DNA of 15,049 bases from CAVSWN01 sp046728115 (GTDB lineage: Bacteria > Acidobacteriota > Vicinamibacteria > Vicinamibacterales > CAVVIG01), in NCBI GenBank assembly GCA_046728115.1, contig JBKPDW010000116.1, positions 1 to 15,049 of the forward strand. The letters are read 5' to 3'. A program made the translations under genes and the position numbers. The notes below the pieces were generated by a model. The model was not told the DNA's origin and did not search any database. It saw only the letters and a program-made list of their open reading frames with translations. Position 1 is the stretch's first letter. Every line of letters starts with the position of its first letter. Shown in pieces: positions 6,714 through 12,718 of the stretch.

Positions 6714-6935
6714 TCACAGGTGGTAGAAGATCACGAGGATCAGATCGGGAGACGCCGCGATCACGCCACCCGCAAGTCCGGCCAAGGCCCAGTCGTACCA
6801 AATGATCCGCGACGTCCGTGCATCGAGCTTCCGCGACATCACTGGCCAGAGATCTCGCCGCAGATTTGCATTCACATGCGGAAAGACGTCTTGCAGGAGC
6901 CTCTGAATGTCGTCGTCCTGAAGCTGCTCACTCAT
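6714..6935 (-). CDS. 73-aa single-pass membrane protein, candidate non-zinc anti-sigma factor
   Basis: The N-terminal ~46 residues are charged and helical (DDDIQRLLQDVFPHVNANLRR, then DLWPVMSRKLDAR). One TM helix follows at ~48-71 (WALAGLAGGVIAASPDLILVIF), and the protein ends YHL immediately after it. The ATG overlaps the stop of the sigma gene (ATGA, 6935-6932), so the two are translationally coupled. Similar short proteins with 'LRRDLWP.M' and a C-terminal helix ending in YHL follow ECF genes in Acidobacteria, as far as I recall. Position, size and N-in topology fit a minimal membrane-tethered anti-sigma factor, but the His-x3-Cys-x2-Cys zinc motif of classical ECF anti-sigma factors is absent. 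It is a real gene by context; the role is inferred. Confidence 0.8.
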   Translation of the reverse strand: MSEQLQDDDIQRLLQDVFPHVNANLRRDLWPVMSRKLDARTSRIIWYDWALAGLAGGVIAASPDLILVIFYHL

Positions 6936-7450
6936 CGCTTCACACCCATCGTCATCAGTTGCTGTCGCAGGAGCCGCACAGCGCGGAACACCCTGACTCT
7001 GACCGTGCCCTCCGATGTGCCAAGGGCTTCGGCGATTTCTTTGGGCGACTGTTCCTCGATCAAAGAGAGCGTCGCTGCCACTCGGAGCTTCAATGGCAAC
7101 CGCCGAAACGCGACGGCGATCTGATGACGCGTCTCGCGGCGAACGATTAGGTCTCCAGAGACGGGCTCCGCCAGATGGTCAGGAAGCTCCACTTCCGCAC
7201 ACGTGTGGCGGAGGTGATCGATCGCAAAATTTGTCGCGATGCGTCGCGCCCACGCGCCAAACGAGGCACCGGGATCGAATCGGCCTCGTGCGCGATAGAC
7301 CCGCCAGAACGTTTCCACGGTGAGGTCCTCGGCCGCCGCAGGATCGCGAACGATGCGAACGATCCACCCGTACACTTCTGTCTGAAACTGCCGGAACAGT
7401 GCCTCGAAAGCTTCCAGGTCTCCCTGCCTGAAGCGCTTCAGCAGCTCCAT
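6932..7450 (-). CDS. ECF-type RNA polymerase sigma factor
   Basis: The protein is 172 aa. Sigma-2 covers about residues 9-82 (GDLEAFEALFRQFQTEVYGW, then DPAAAEDLTVETFWRVYRAR, then SFGAWARRIATNFAIDHLR). Sigma-4 covers about residues 112-165 (FRRLPLKLRVAATLSLIEEQ, then SPKEIAEALGTSEGTVRVRVFRAVRLLR). No extra C-terminal domain is present. The start ATG 7450 gives the standard short N-terminus (MELLKRFRQGD). It heads a three-gene minus-strand unit with the 73-aa protein (4-base overlap) and the four-TM protein. A good ECF-type promoter sits 18-46 nt upstream, so autoregulation is likely. It is divergent from another sigma-factor gene at 7669, which is uncommon. Confidence 0.93.
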   Translation of the reverse strand: MELLKRFRQGDLEAFEALFRQFQTEVYGWIVRIVRDPAAAEDLTVETFWRVYRARGRFDPGASFGAWARRIATNFAIDHLRHTCAEVELPDHLAEPVSGDLIVRRETRHQIAVAFRRLPLKLRVAATLSLIEEQSPKEIAEALGTSEGTVRVRVFRAVRLLRQQLMTMGVKR

Positions 7451-7467
7451 GCGCCCTGTCTACTCGG

Positions 7468-7496
7468 TCTTACGGGTGCTCCCCGGTTTTGTTACA
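7468..7496 (-). promoter_or_regulatory. Candidate ECF-type promoter of the sigma/membrane-protein operon
   Basis: On the minus strand TGTAAC (7496-7491, followed by AAAACC) is separated by 16 bp from CGTAAGA (7474-7468). The 'xGTAAC' plus 'CGTAA/CGTC' arrangement and the 16-bp spacing are those of autoregulated ECF promoters. Transcription would start about 10 nt before the ATG at 7450, giving a very short leader with only a weak ribosome site. Confidence 0.4.
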
Positions 7497-7582
7497 AACG
7501 CGGTCTTGCGATTGGCGTCCAGCACGGCGATCACGCGCGATAAAAACGCCTGCGGCATAGGACGCGCTTCTCATCTAATCTG

Positions 7583-7672
7583 ATGCAGCGGCGCGTTACG
7601 GCCGAGACGGTCAGGAACGTCGCCCGTATCCTCGGTGCAGCCGGGTGCGTATTGGTGATTAGAGGCACATGA
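7583..7672 (+). CDS. Possible 29-codon upstream ORF coupled to the SnoaL-type sigma gene
   Basis: ATG 7583 opens a 29-codon frame (MQRRVTAETVRNVARILGAA, then GCVLVIRGT) whose TGA overlaps the ATG of the sigma gene at 7669 (ATGA). The peptide is basic at the N-terminus with a short hydrophobic end. There is no Shine-Dalgarno before it, so it would need leaderless translation. It could be a leader ORF that couples translation to the sigma gene, or a chance frame. I do not recognise the sequence. Confidence 0.25.
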   Translation: MQRRVTAETVRNVARILGAAGCVLVIRGT

Positions 7673-8616
7673 ACGCGGACCTGTCCTCAACGGACGACGA
7701 CACCAGCGAGGCCCCGAGGGCCGGCGCCGGTCGTCTCGAAGCGCGTTATCTCGCCTTTCTCGAGACCATCACGCATCTGCGTCCAAGTCTGCACCGCTAC
7801 TGTTCACGAATGACCGGATCGGTGTTGGATGGCGAGGATATCGTTCAGGAGGCGCTATTCCAAGCCTATCGAAAACTGGACACGTTCGACGATACACGAC
7901 CCCTCGCGCCATGGTTGTTCCGCATCGCGCACAACCGTTGCGTTGACTTTCTGCGTCGCCGTGGAATTCGTGAGCAGGTGGAGTCAGAGGCTGCCGGCGC
8001 CGAAGCTGATTCCGCGCCGCCAGTCGAGCCGGTCGGCCCGGCACTCGGCAAAGCTGTCGAACACCTCGTGCTCATGCTGCCCCCCAAAGAGCGGGCGTGT
8101 GTGCTCCTGAAGGACGTCTTCGACTACTCGCTCGAAGAAATCGCAGAGCTCGTGGATTCAACTGTCGGCGGCGTCAAAGCTGCGCTGAATCGGGGTCGAT
8201 CGAAATTGGCCGCGCGCTCAACAGGCGGCGCCCCGGCTCGCGTCAGAACGAACGAAGACGCAGCACTCCTCCGGTTGTACGTGGATCGATTCAATCAGCG
8301 CGACTGGGTTGGTCTTCGAGAGCTGATTGCAGCCGATGCTCGCCTGCAGGTGGCCGATCGCTTCATCGGGCGCCTGGTCGAGGCGCCTTACTTCCGCAAC
8401 TACGAGCGCCTGCCGGTGTCATGGCGCTTGACCGTCGGGGAAGTGGATGGAGAAATGGCCGTCGTCGTTCACCACGCCGCGATCGATGGTTGGGCTCCAA
8501 GAGCGGCCGTCCGTCTGCAGGTCATGGACGGCCGGATCGTCGGCATCACCGACTATTGGCACTGCCCGTGGGTGCTCCCGGCCGCCACCACCGTCATCGC
8601 CGACCAACCCTCCTAG
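7669..8616 (+). CDS. Sigma factor with C-terminal SnoaL-like domain (SigJ/ECF41-type architecture)
   Basis: The protein is 315 aa. Sigma-2 lies at about residues 26-98 (RPSLHRYCSRMTGSVLDGED, then IVQEALFQAYRKLDTF, then APWLFRIAHNRCVDFLRRR). Sigma-4 lies at about residues 128-182 (LMLPPKERACVLLKDVFDYS, then LEEIAELVDSTVGGVKAALN). After a ~20-residue linker, residues ~198-300 look like a SnoaL/NTF2-like domain (LRLYVDRFNQRDWVGLRELI at its start; RLQVMDGRIVGITDYW at its end). Such fused domains replace or supplement an anti-sigma factor in the SigJ/ECF41-like groups, acting in cis. I do not see the DGGGK motif of ECF41, so it may belong to another SnoaL-bearing group. Start ATG 7669 has only a weak GAGG nearby. 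The gene is followed 69 bp later by a secreted-protein gene likely in the same unit. Confidence 0.9.
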   Translation: MNADLSSTDDDTSEAPRAGAGRLEARYLAFLETITHLRPSLHRYCSRMTGSVLDGEDIVQEALFQAYRKLDTFDDTRPLAPWLFRIAHNRCVDFLRRRGIREQVESEAAGAEADSAPPVEPVGPALGKAVEHLVLMLPPKERACVLLKDVFDYSLEEIAELVDSTVGGVKAALNRGRSKLAARSTGGAPARVRTNEDAALLRLYVDRFNQRDWVGLRELIAADARLQVADRFIGRLVEAPYFRNYERLPVSWRLTVGEVDGEMAVVVHHAAIDGWAPRAAVRLQVMDGRIVGITDYWHCPWVLPAATTVIADQPS

Positions 8617-8685
8617 TCCGCGGCGGCTCGCGCGCGTATCTTCCGCGGCCTGGCGGCCGTAATACCAGGTAGAGGTGAAGAGGAA

Positions 8686-9396
8686 ATGATCACACGAAGA
8701 CTGACAGTTCTCGCGATGTACATGTTCGGCACCGTCGGTGTCCCGGCGGTGTACGCACAGAGCGGCAAGTATCCGCCTCTCGCGGATTACTTGATGTCGC
8801 GCGACGCCGAAGTCGCGCTGGCGCGGAGCGCGGCTCCGGCCAATATCTCGGGTCGGGCCACGATCAAAGTGTTGACGCAGGCCGGCTATGCCGTCGATCG
8901 CAAGGGTGATAACGGTTTCGTATGCATGGTGATGCGCGGGTGGTCCGCGCCGACATACACACCGGATCAGTTTCGTGATCTTGTGTACGACGCGACCGTG
9001 CGCGCGCCGATCTGCTTCGATCCTGCTGCAGCGCAGACCGTGATGCCGTATTACGAGCTGCGAAGCAGGCTGGCCATGGAGGGTTACGCACCCGATCGGA
9101 TTGCGCAGCGTGTGGAGGCCGCTTACGCGCGAGGCGAGCTGCCACGGCGTGACGGCGTCAGCTTCGCGTACATGTGGTCCGCGAATCAGCACCTGGGGCC
9201 AGGCATCGGCCATTGGCATCCGCACATGATGGTGTTTTCGCCGTACTACCGGAACGAGACGCTGGGAAACAACGAGTTCGGGCAACCGCTTCCGATTGTG
9301 ACGGACGACGGCGGCACACCATTCGCCGTCGTGGTCATTCCCGTGGACGACAAACTGGCCATCAAAGCCGCTGTGAACGAGAAAGGCTCACAGTGA
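8686..9396 (+). CDS. Secreted protein of unknown function downstream of the SnoaL-type sigma factor
   Basis: The protein is 236 aa with a signal peptide (MITRRLTVLAMYMFGTVGVP, then AVYA) and a likely cleavage before Q25. The mature part starts with SGKYPPLADYLMSRDAEVAL, then IKVLTQAGYAV, GDNGFVCMVMRGWSAP, a Cys at 110, and a His cluster H169, H176, H178, H180 within QHLGPGIGHWHPHMMVFSPY. The two Cys (80 and 110) could form a disulfide in the periplasm, and the His cluster could bind a metal; both are inferences. AGAGGA lies just upstream of ATG 8686. I recall similar proteins with 'FVCMVMRGW' from Acidobacteria and Gemmatimonadota, all uncharacterised. Its stop overlaps the GTG of the following NmrA-like gene (GTGA), so the two were translationally coupled. 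It is a real gene; the function is unknown. Confidence 0.8.
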   Translation: MITRRLTVLAMYMFGTVGVPAVYAQSGKYPPLADYLMSRDAEVALARSAAPANISGRATIKVLTQAGYAVDRKGDNGFVCMVMRGWSAPTYTPDQFRDLVYDATVRAPICFDPAAAQTVMPYYELRSRLAMEGYAPDRIAQRVEAAYARGELPRRDGVSFAYMWSANQHLGPGIGHWHPHMMVFSPYYRNETLGNNEFGQPLPIVTDDGGTPFAVVVIPVDDKLAIKAAVNEKGSQ

Positions 9397-9782
9397 TTCT
9401 CATTACAGGTGCGACCGGTGCCAGCGGATCAGCCGTCATTCGTGTCCTCGAAGCCTCCGGCATTCTGTGGACACATCTGCAGCCGAGTCAGTTCATGCAG
9501 GTCTACTTGCGTGAACTGTCGACAATCGTCGCGAACAGCGCACTGTTCTTGCCGCGGACAGCAAACGCCACCTTCGCGATGCGCGCAAATCGATGGGTGC
9601 GACTTCGTCCGTGGTCAGAAATGGAACGGGACGAATCTGGATATCACGCCGTGGCCAGGCCGAACATCGTTACACGGCGGTTACCCGACGCCCAAAAACT
9701 CGCGACAGTGCTCCGAAAAATCGTTGAAGTACATTGGTTCGGGACCGAGGGGTCGGAGGTTCAATCGCAGGAGCGCGGCTAG
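9393..9782 (+). pseudogene. NmrA-like NAD(P)-binding protein, internally collapsed and 3'-replaced
   Basis: GTG 9393 overlaps the TGA of the secreted-protein gene. The N-terminus VILITGATGASGSAVIR is the Rossmann GATGxxG nucleotide-binding turn of NmrA/atypical SDR proteins (normally ~280-300 aa). It then jumps directly, in frame, to LEASGILWTHLQPSQFMQVY, then LRELSTIVANSALFLP, which in intact homologues lies past residue ~120. About 100 residues, including most of the nucleotide domain and active-site region, are therefore missing. After ANATFA (about 9583) similarity ends, and the remaining ~65 codons run across a tRNA-Pro fragment (9733-9765) to TAG 9782. A product of 129 aa could be made but could not be a working oxidoreductase. 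Confidence 0.7.
9733..9765 (+). other. Fragment of a tRNA-Pro(CGG) gene (anticodon arm to T arm), probable integration scar
   Basis: GGTTCGGGACCGAGGGGTCG followed by GAGGTTCAATC matches the consensus anticodon-loop-to-T-loop segment of bacterial tRNA-Pro with anticodon CGG almost base for base (one T-loop A appears missing). The loop TTCGGGA is at 9738-9744, with the 3' anticodon strand CCGAG at 9745-9749. The 5' strand ATTGG (9733-9737) pairs only in part. The acceptor stem, D arm and 3' T-stem strand are absent, so this cannot make a tRNA. Tyrosine integrases commonly use this half of tRNA genes as attB, so a stray copy suggests a degenerate att site. Confidence 0.6.
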
Positions 9783-9858
9783 TGTCGGAATTCTGCGATG
9801 CCGATGGCTGGCTCGAGACGGCAGTAGGCGCCCGATGGGTTCGGAAGCGGAATCGACT

Positions 9859-9876
9859 GAGGCGAGTGATCGCCTC
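9859..9876. other. Perfect 7-bp hairpin with GTGA tetraloop
   Basis: GAGGCGA (9859-9865) pairs with TCGCCTC (9870-9876) around the GNRA-type tetraloop GTGA. It lies between the tRNA fragment and the DUF6178-like gene. It is not followed by a T-run, so a rho-independent terminator is possible but not shown. Confidence 0.35.
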
Positions 9877-9941
9877 TCCCACTTCTATTGTGCTTCACGT
9901 TACGTGCTCATTCAAGACTGTTTCTTTACTGGAAGGTCCGG

Positions 9942-9947
9942 TATTAT
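9942..9947 (+). promoter_or_regulatory. Possible -10 box (TATTAT) for the DUF6178-like gene
   Basis: TATTAT lies 10 nt before ATG 9958 in an otherwise GC-rich stretch, with T-rich sequence (TTTCTTTACT) upstream but no good -35. Transcription from it would start close to the ATG, giving a nearly leaderless message, consistent with the lack of a Shine-Dalgarno sequence. Confidence 0.25.
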
Positions 9948-9957
9948 CCGCGCTCCC

Positions 9958-11520
9958 ATGGCGGAACCGCAGCGGTTGCTCGATCGCCTGCTGAAGACGC
10001 CGGACCTCGCGACGATCGTACCTCACCTTCAACCGGAAGTCCTTCACCGTGTGATTCAGCGGTGCGGCCTCGAGGACTGTGCGGAGTTGGTCGCACTCGC
10101 TACTCTCGAGCAGCTGACGCGCATGCTCGACGTCGACGTCTGGCGCGTTCGAGCGCCTGGCGGCGACGAAGCGCTCGATGCCGTGCGGTTTGGTCTTTGG
10201 ATCACGGTACTGATGGAATCCGGCGCGGCGATCGCGGCGGAGAAGCTCATCGGCCTCGACATCGAGCTCGTGATTGGGGGACTCGCGCGCCACGTGGCCG
10301 TGTTCGATCACGCGGCCGTGTCGTCGTACCCGACGCTCGACGGTGAGCAGGCGCCGGGTCGTCCGCTTGGCAGCGGCCCGATGTCCGAAATCGGCGGCTA
10401 CGTGATCGAAGCCAGACGGACGTCGGCATGGGAGGCGATTGGCGACCTGCTTGCGTTCCTCGCCGCCGAGCATTCCGCGTACTTCCATCGCTTGATGCAC
10501 GCATGCGTTCGACTGTCGAATGGACCGCGCGAACACGACGGTTTGCACGACCTGCTGGACGAGGCTGAGCAGGACATGTTCGAACTGGCGTGCGATCGCG
10601 AGGCGCGTCGTGAGACGCAGGGATACGTCACGCCGGCGCAGGCCCGGGCCTTCCTGCGAGGCGGTCGTGAGCTTCAACTCGGCGCGGACCCGCCGCAGCG
10701 GAGCCCGATTGCGCGCGCCTATTTCCGCGCGCTCGAGCCAACAGGCACCGCGACCGCGGACGCGCCTCGCGAATCTGTTGATGCTGGGTCGGAATCCGGC
10801 GTCGAGGCCGCGTCGCAGCTTGACGCGAACGCGATCGACAAGGTCATCGAGCTTCTCCGTGAAGCGGGTGTGCTCACGCTGCAGCCGCGAGCGCTGCTCG
10901 AAGCCGCCAACGGAGATCCATCGCGCCTCTCGTCGATCGAGGCGTACGTCGCATCTCATCCGACGAGCGCCGAAGAACTTGCCTTTCTGGCGAACACGAT
11001 CATGGCCGGGTGCTCGATTCAGGGACGGCCGTTTTCGACCCAGGATGCCTCCGACGGCGCGGTCGCGATCTGCAACCTTGGCCTGGAGAACTGGCCGCCG
11101 CACTGGGTCGAGGCCGATCTCGCCACCGCGTTTCAGGTGGGGTGGACCGTCCTTCATCGCGACGTCTGCATGTACGCCGCCGAACGCTTGATTGATGTGA
11201 TTGCCGGGATCCGATGTCGAGACCGCGACATTCAACTGCGGTTGGATGAACTTCGGTGCGAGCTGATACAGCACGTCCGAAATCGCGAGCCGTGGCGGGT
11301 CCGCAATGCGCTCGACGTGATCATCATGCTGGACGCGCCGTCCTGGGCCGCCCTGCTTGCCCTGATCGACGAATGTCCGGTGATGCACGCAGCGATGACT
11401 GCGTCGCGAAGGCCGTGTCGGAAGATCGATCCGACGGCGTTCGAGTTCATCTCACAGCGCAGCCACATCGAAGCTGTTCACGAGTTCATGGCGTCGTTGC
11501 CATCGGTCCTGGCGCGCTGA
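9958..11520 (+). CDS. DUF6178-like protein, 520 aa
   Basis: The protein is cytoplasmic, acidic and mostly helical, with no signal peptide or TM segment. Recognisable stretches are RLLDRLLKTPDLATIVPHLQ, then PEVLHRVIQRCGLEDCAELV and ALATLEQLTRMLDVDVW near the N-terminus. Further on are LMESGAAIAAEKLIGLDIEL, YFHRLMHACVRLSN, LLDEAEQDMFELACDREARR and GYVTPAQARAFL. This order fits my recollection of the DUF6178 family, large proteins of unknown function in Proteobacteria and Acidobacteria. Residues ~255-305 form a low-complexity Ala/Glu/Ser linker (TATADAPRESVDAGSESGVE), after which a second helical domain extends to the C-terminus. The frame is open far upstream, but ATG 9958 is where family-like sequence begins. 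The opposite strand is also open over nearly the whole gene, a codon-bias effect. The gene is certain, the family likely, the function unknown. Confidence 0.75.
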   Translation: MAEPQRLLDRLLKTPDLATIVPHLQPEVLHRVIQRCGLEDCAELVALATLEQLTRMLDVDVWRVRAPGGDEALDAVRFGLWITVLMESGAAIAAEKLIGLDIELVIGGLARHVAVFDHAAVSSYPTLDGEQAPGRPLGSGPMSEIGGYVIEARRTSAWEAIGDLLAFLAAEHSAYFHRLMHACVRLSNGPREHDGLHDLLDEAEQDMFELACDREARRETQGYVTPAQARAFLRGGRELQLGADPPQRSPIARAYFRALEPTGTATADAPRESVDAGSESGVEAASQLDANAIDKVIELLREAGVLTLQPRALLEAANGDPSRLSSIEAYVASHPTSAEELAFLANTIMAGCSIQGRPFSTQDASDGAVAICNLGLENWPPHWVEADLATAFQVGWTVLHRDVCMYAAERLIDVIAGIRCRDRDIQLRLDELRCELIQHVRNREPWRVRNALDVIIMLDAPSWAALLALIDECPVMHAAMTASRRPCRKIDPTAFEFISQRSHIEAVHEFMASLPSVLAR

Positions 11521-12023
11521 CTCGACGGCTGCGCGCCCGTTCCTGCCGAGGCTGAAGGCGCGAAGCGTGCCAGACTGTTGAGCGCTACGGCCGTTGCTCC
11601 GGTGCGGCGACCGAGGGAACCTTATGCGAAAACCAAGCGCGCAGGGAGCGCGTTATAGAGTCGACAACTGCTGAGCGGTAGGAGTCGGTGTCCGAGGCGG
11701 AGACGTCAGCAACGCGCCGCAAGGGGAAACCGGCCGTGTACTTCTTCAGTCTCGATGCGGCAGCAGCCTTGCCGTGTGTCGCGCGCGCACGATGTTCAGC
11801 CTGCCTTATGAATTCCACCCGGAACAGCCCACCCGCAGAGCACGGAGTACATGAGGACGGGGCTGTGCCGTTTTCGATGGTACGTCGCGTGCTTCGTTTC
11901 CGTTGATTGCGGAAGGTGGGTATTCGCATGAATCGATGGGACCTTTCGTGACAAAAGACTCGTGCATCAAGGTCGTGATTAAACCCGAACACGTCAAACA
12001 AGAAAACCTGAGGAGAACAGTCC
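11521..12023. other. 503-bp stretch without a supported gene
   Basis: Frames here are short or have atypical composition on both strands. The plus frame 11688-11906 and the minus frame 11585-12040 give Arg/Ser/Ala-rich peptides with no recognisable motif. I see no tRNA, terminator with T-run, or repeat. The right end supplies the ribosome site (GAGGAGA) of the ferritin-like gene; its promoter is probably in the less GC-rich part at about 11930-12010, though no clear box is visible. Confidence 0.5.
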
Positions 12024-12620
12024 ATGGCTGAAGCTGGCACACTGCACGACGCTTTTCTCGACGAACTGCGCGACCTCTACGACGCGGAAAAACAGTTGAC
12101 CAAGGCGCTTCCCAAGCTGGTCAAAGCCGCCACGTCATCAGATCTTCGCGCTGCCTTCGAGTCGCATCTCGAAGAGACGCGGGGACATGTCGAACGTCTC
12201 GAGCAGGTGTTCGAAAGCCTGGACGAAGCCCCGCGCGGCAAGCATTGCGAAGGCATCGCCGGCATCATCGACGAGGGCAAGTCGATCATGGACGAAGACT
12301 TCGACGAGGCGACGATGGACGCCTGCCTGATCGCCGCCGGTCAGCGCGCGGAGCATTACGAGATGGCCGCGTACGGTACGCTCGTGGCCTGGGCGCACGG
12401 GATGGGTCATACCGACGCCGAGAAACTGCTCCAAGAGACGCTCGACGAAGAAAAGGCCGCTGACGAAAAGCTCACGTCGCTCGCCGAAGGCGGCATCAAC
12501 CAGGAAGCCGCCGATGCCGCGCATCCCGGTGAAGACGAGGAAGAGGAGGAAGAGGCCCCGGCACGAACAGGGCGCGGCGGATCGGCGGCCGCGGTGGCCA
12601 GGCGGCCGACGCGGCGCTAG
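12024..12620 (+). CDS. YciF/DUF892 ferritin-like protein with charged C-terminal tail
   Basis: The protein is 198 aa. Residues ~5-160 are a DUF892 four-helix ferritin-like domain: LHDAFLDELRDLYDAEKQLT, KALPKLVKAATSSDLRAAFE, SHLEETRGHVERLEQVFESL, CLIAAGQRAEHYEMAAYGTL and LLQETLDEEKAADEKLTSLA. Probable di-metal ligands are E14, E51 or E52, H55, E110, E113 and E143, from the spacing of E/H in the helices. E. coli YciF (~166 aa) is a stress-induced relative of uncertain role. The tail at 168-198 is unusual: a run of acidic residues (EDEEEEEE) followed by an Ala/Arg-rich basic end. The start ATG 12024 has AGGAGA seven nt upstream. A 22-codon ORF and a small basic protein follow on the same strand, suggesting a stress-related unit. 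Confidence 0.92.
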   Translation: MAEAGTLHDAFLDELRDLYDAEKQLTKALPKLVKAATSSDLRAAFESHLEETRGHVERLEQVFESLDEAPRGKHCEGIAGIIDEGKSIMDEDFDEATMDACLIAAGQRAEHYEMAAYGTLVAWAHGMGHTDAEKLLQETLDEEKAADEKLTSLAEGGINQEAADAAHPGEDEEEEEEAPARTGRGGSAAAVARRPTRR

Positions 12621-12633
12621 AGGAGGTGAGGAC

Positions 12634-12702
12634 GTGAGTGACCGATTCGCGATCGTGATGCCGAGAAGCCACGGAATCGTGCAGCACGTGGTTTGCACAT
12701 AA
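12634..12702 (+). CDS. 22-codon ORF with a perfect Shine-Dalgarno sequence
   Basis: GTG 12634 opens a 22-residue frame (SDRFAIVMPRSHGIVQHVVC, then T) ending at TAA 12702. AGGAGGTGA (12621-12629), a full match to the anti-Shine-Dalgarno sequence and the strongest ribosome site in the window, starts immediately after the ferritin-like stop codon and is spaced 7 nt from the GTG. The peptide is not recognised. It could be a real microprotein, a regulator of translation of the basic protein 16 bp downstream, or the stub of a lost gene. Confidence 0.4.
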   Translation: MSDRFAIVMPRSHGIVQHVVCT

Positions 12703-12718
12703 AGCGGCCGAGGTTCTT

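Noticed and set aside
6489..7124. Plus-strand frames across the sigma / membrane-protein operon
   Set aside because: They are antisense to three well-supported minus-strand genes, and their composition (His/Arg-rich) is typical of shadows.
9733..9765. Functional tRNA gene
   Set aside because: Only the anticodon loop to T loop matches. There is no D arm, acceptor stem or 3' T-stem strand, so it is a fragment.
9895..11388. 497-codon open frame antisense to the DUF6178-like gene
   Set aside because: It is Arg/His/Val-rich with no domain, no ribosome site, and lies wholly opposite a protein with clear family features. It is a codon-bias shadow in GC-rich DNA.
11585..12040. 151-codon minus frame in the 11.5-12.0 kb gap
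   Set aside because: No motif, ribosome site or family resemblance. It crosses the start of the ferritin-like gene. I could not make a transposase or other fragment from it.
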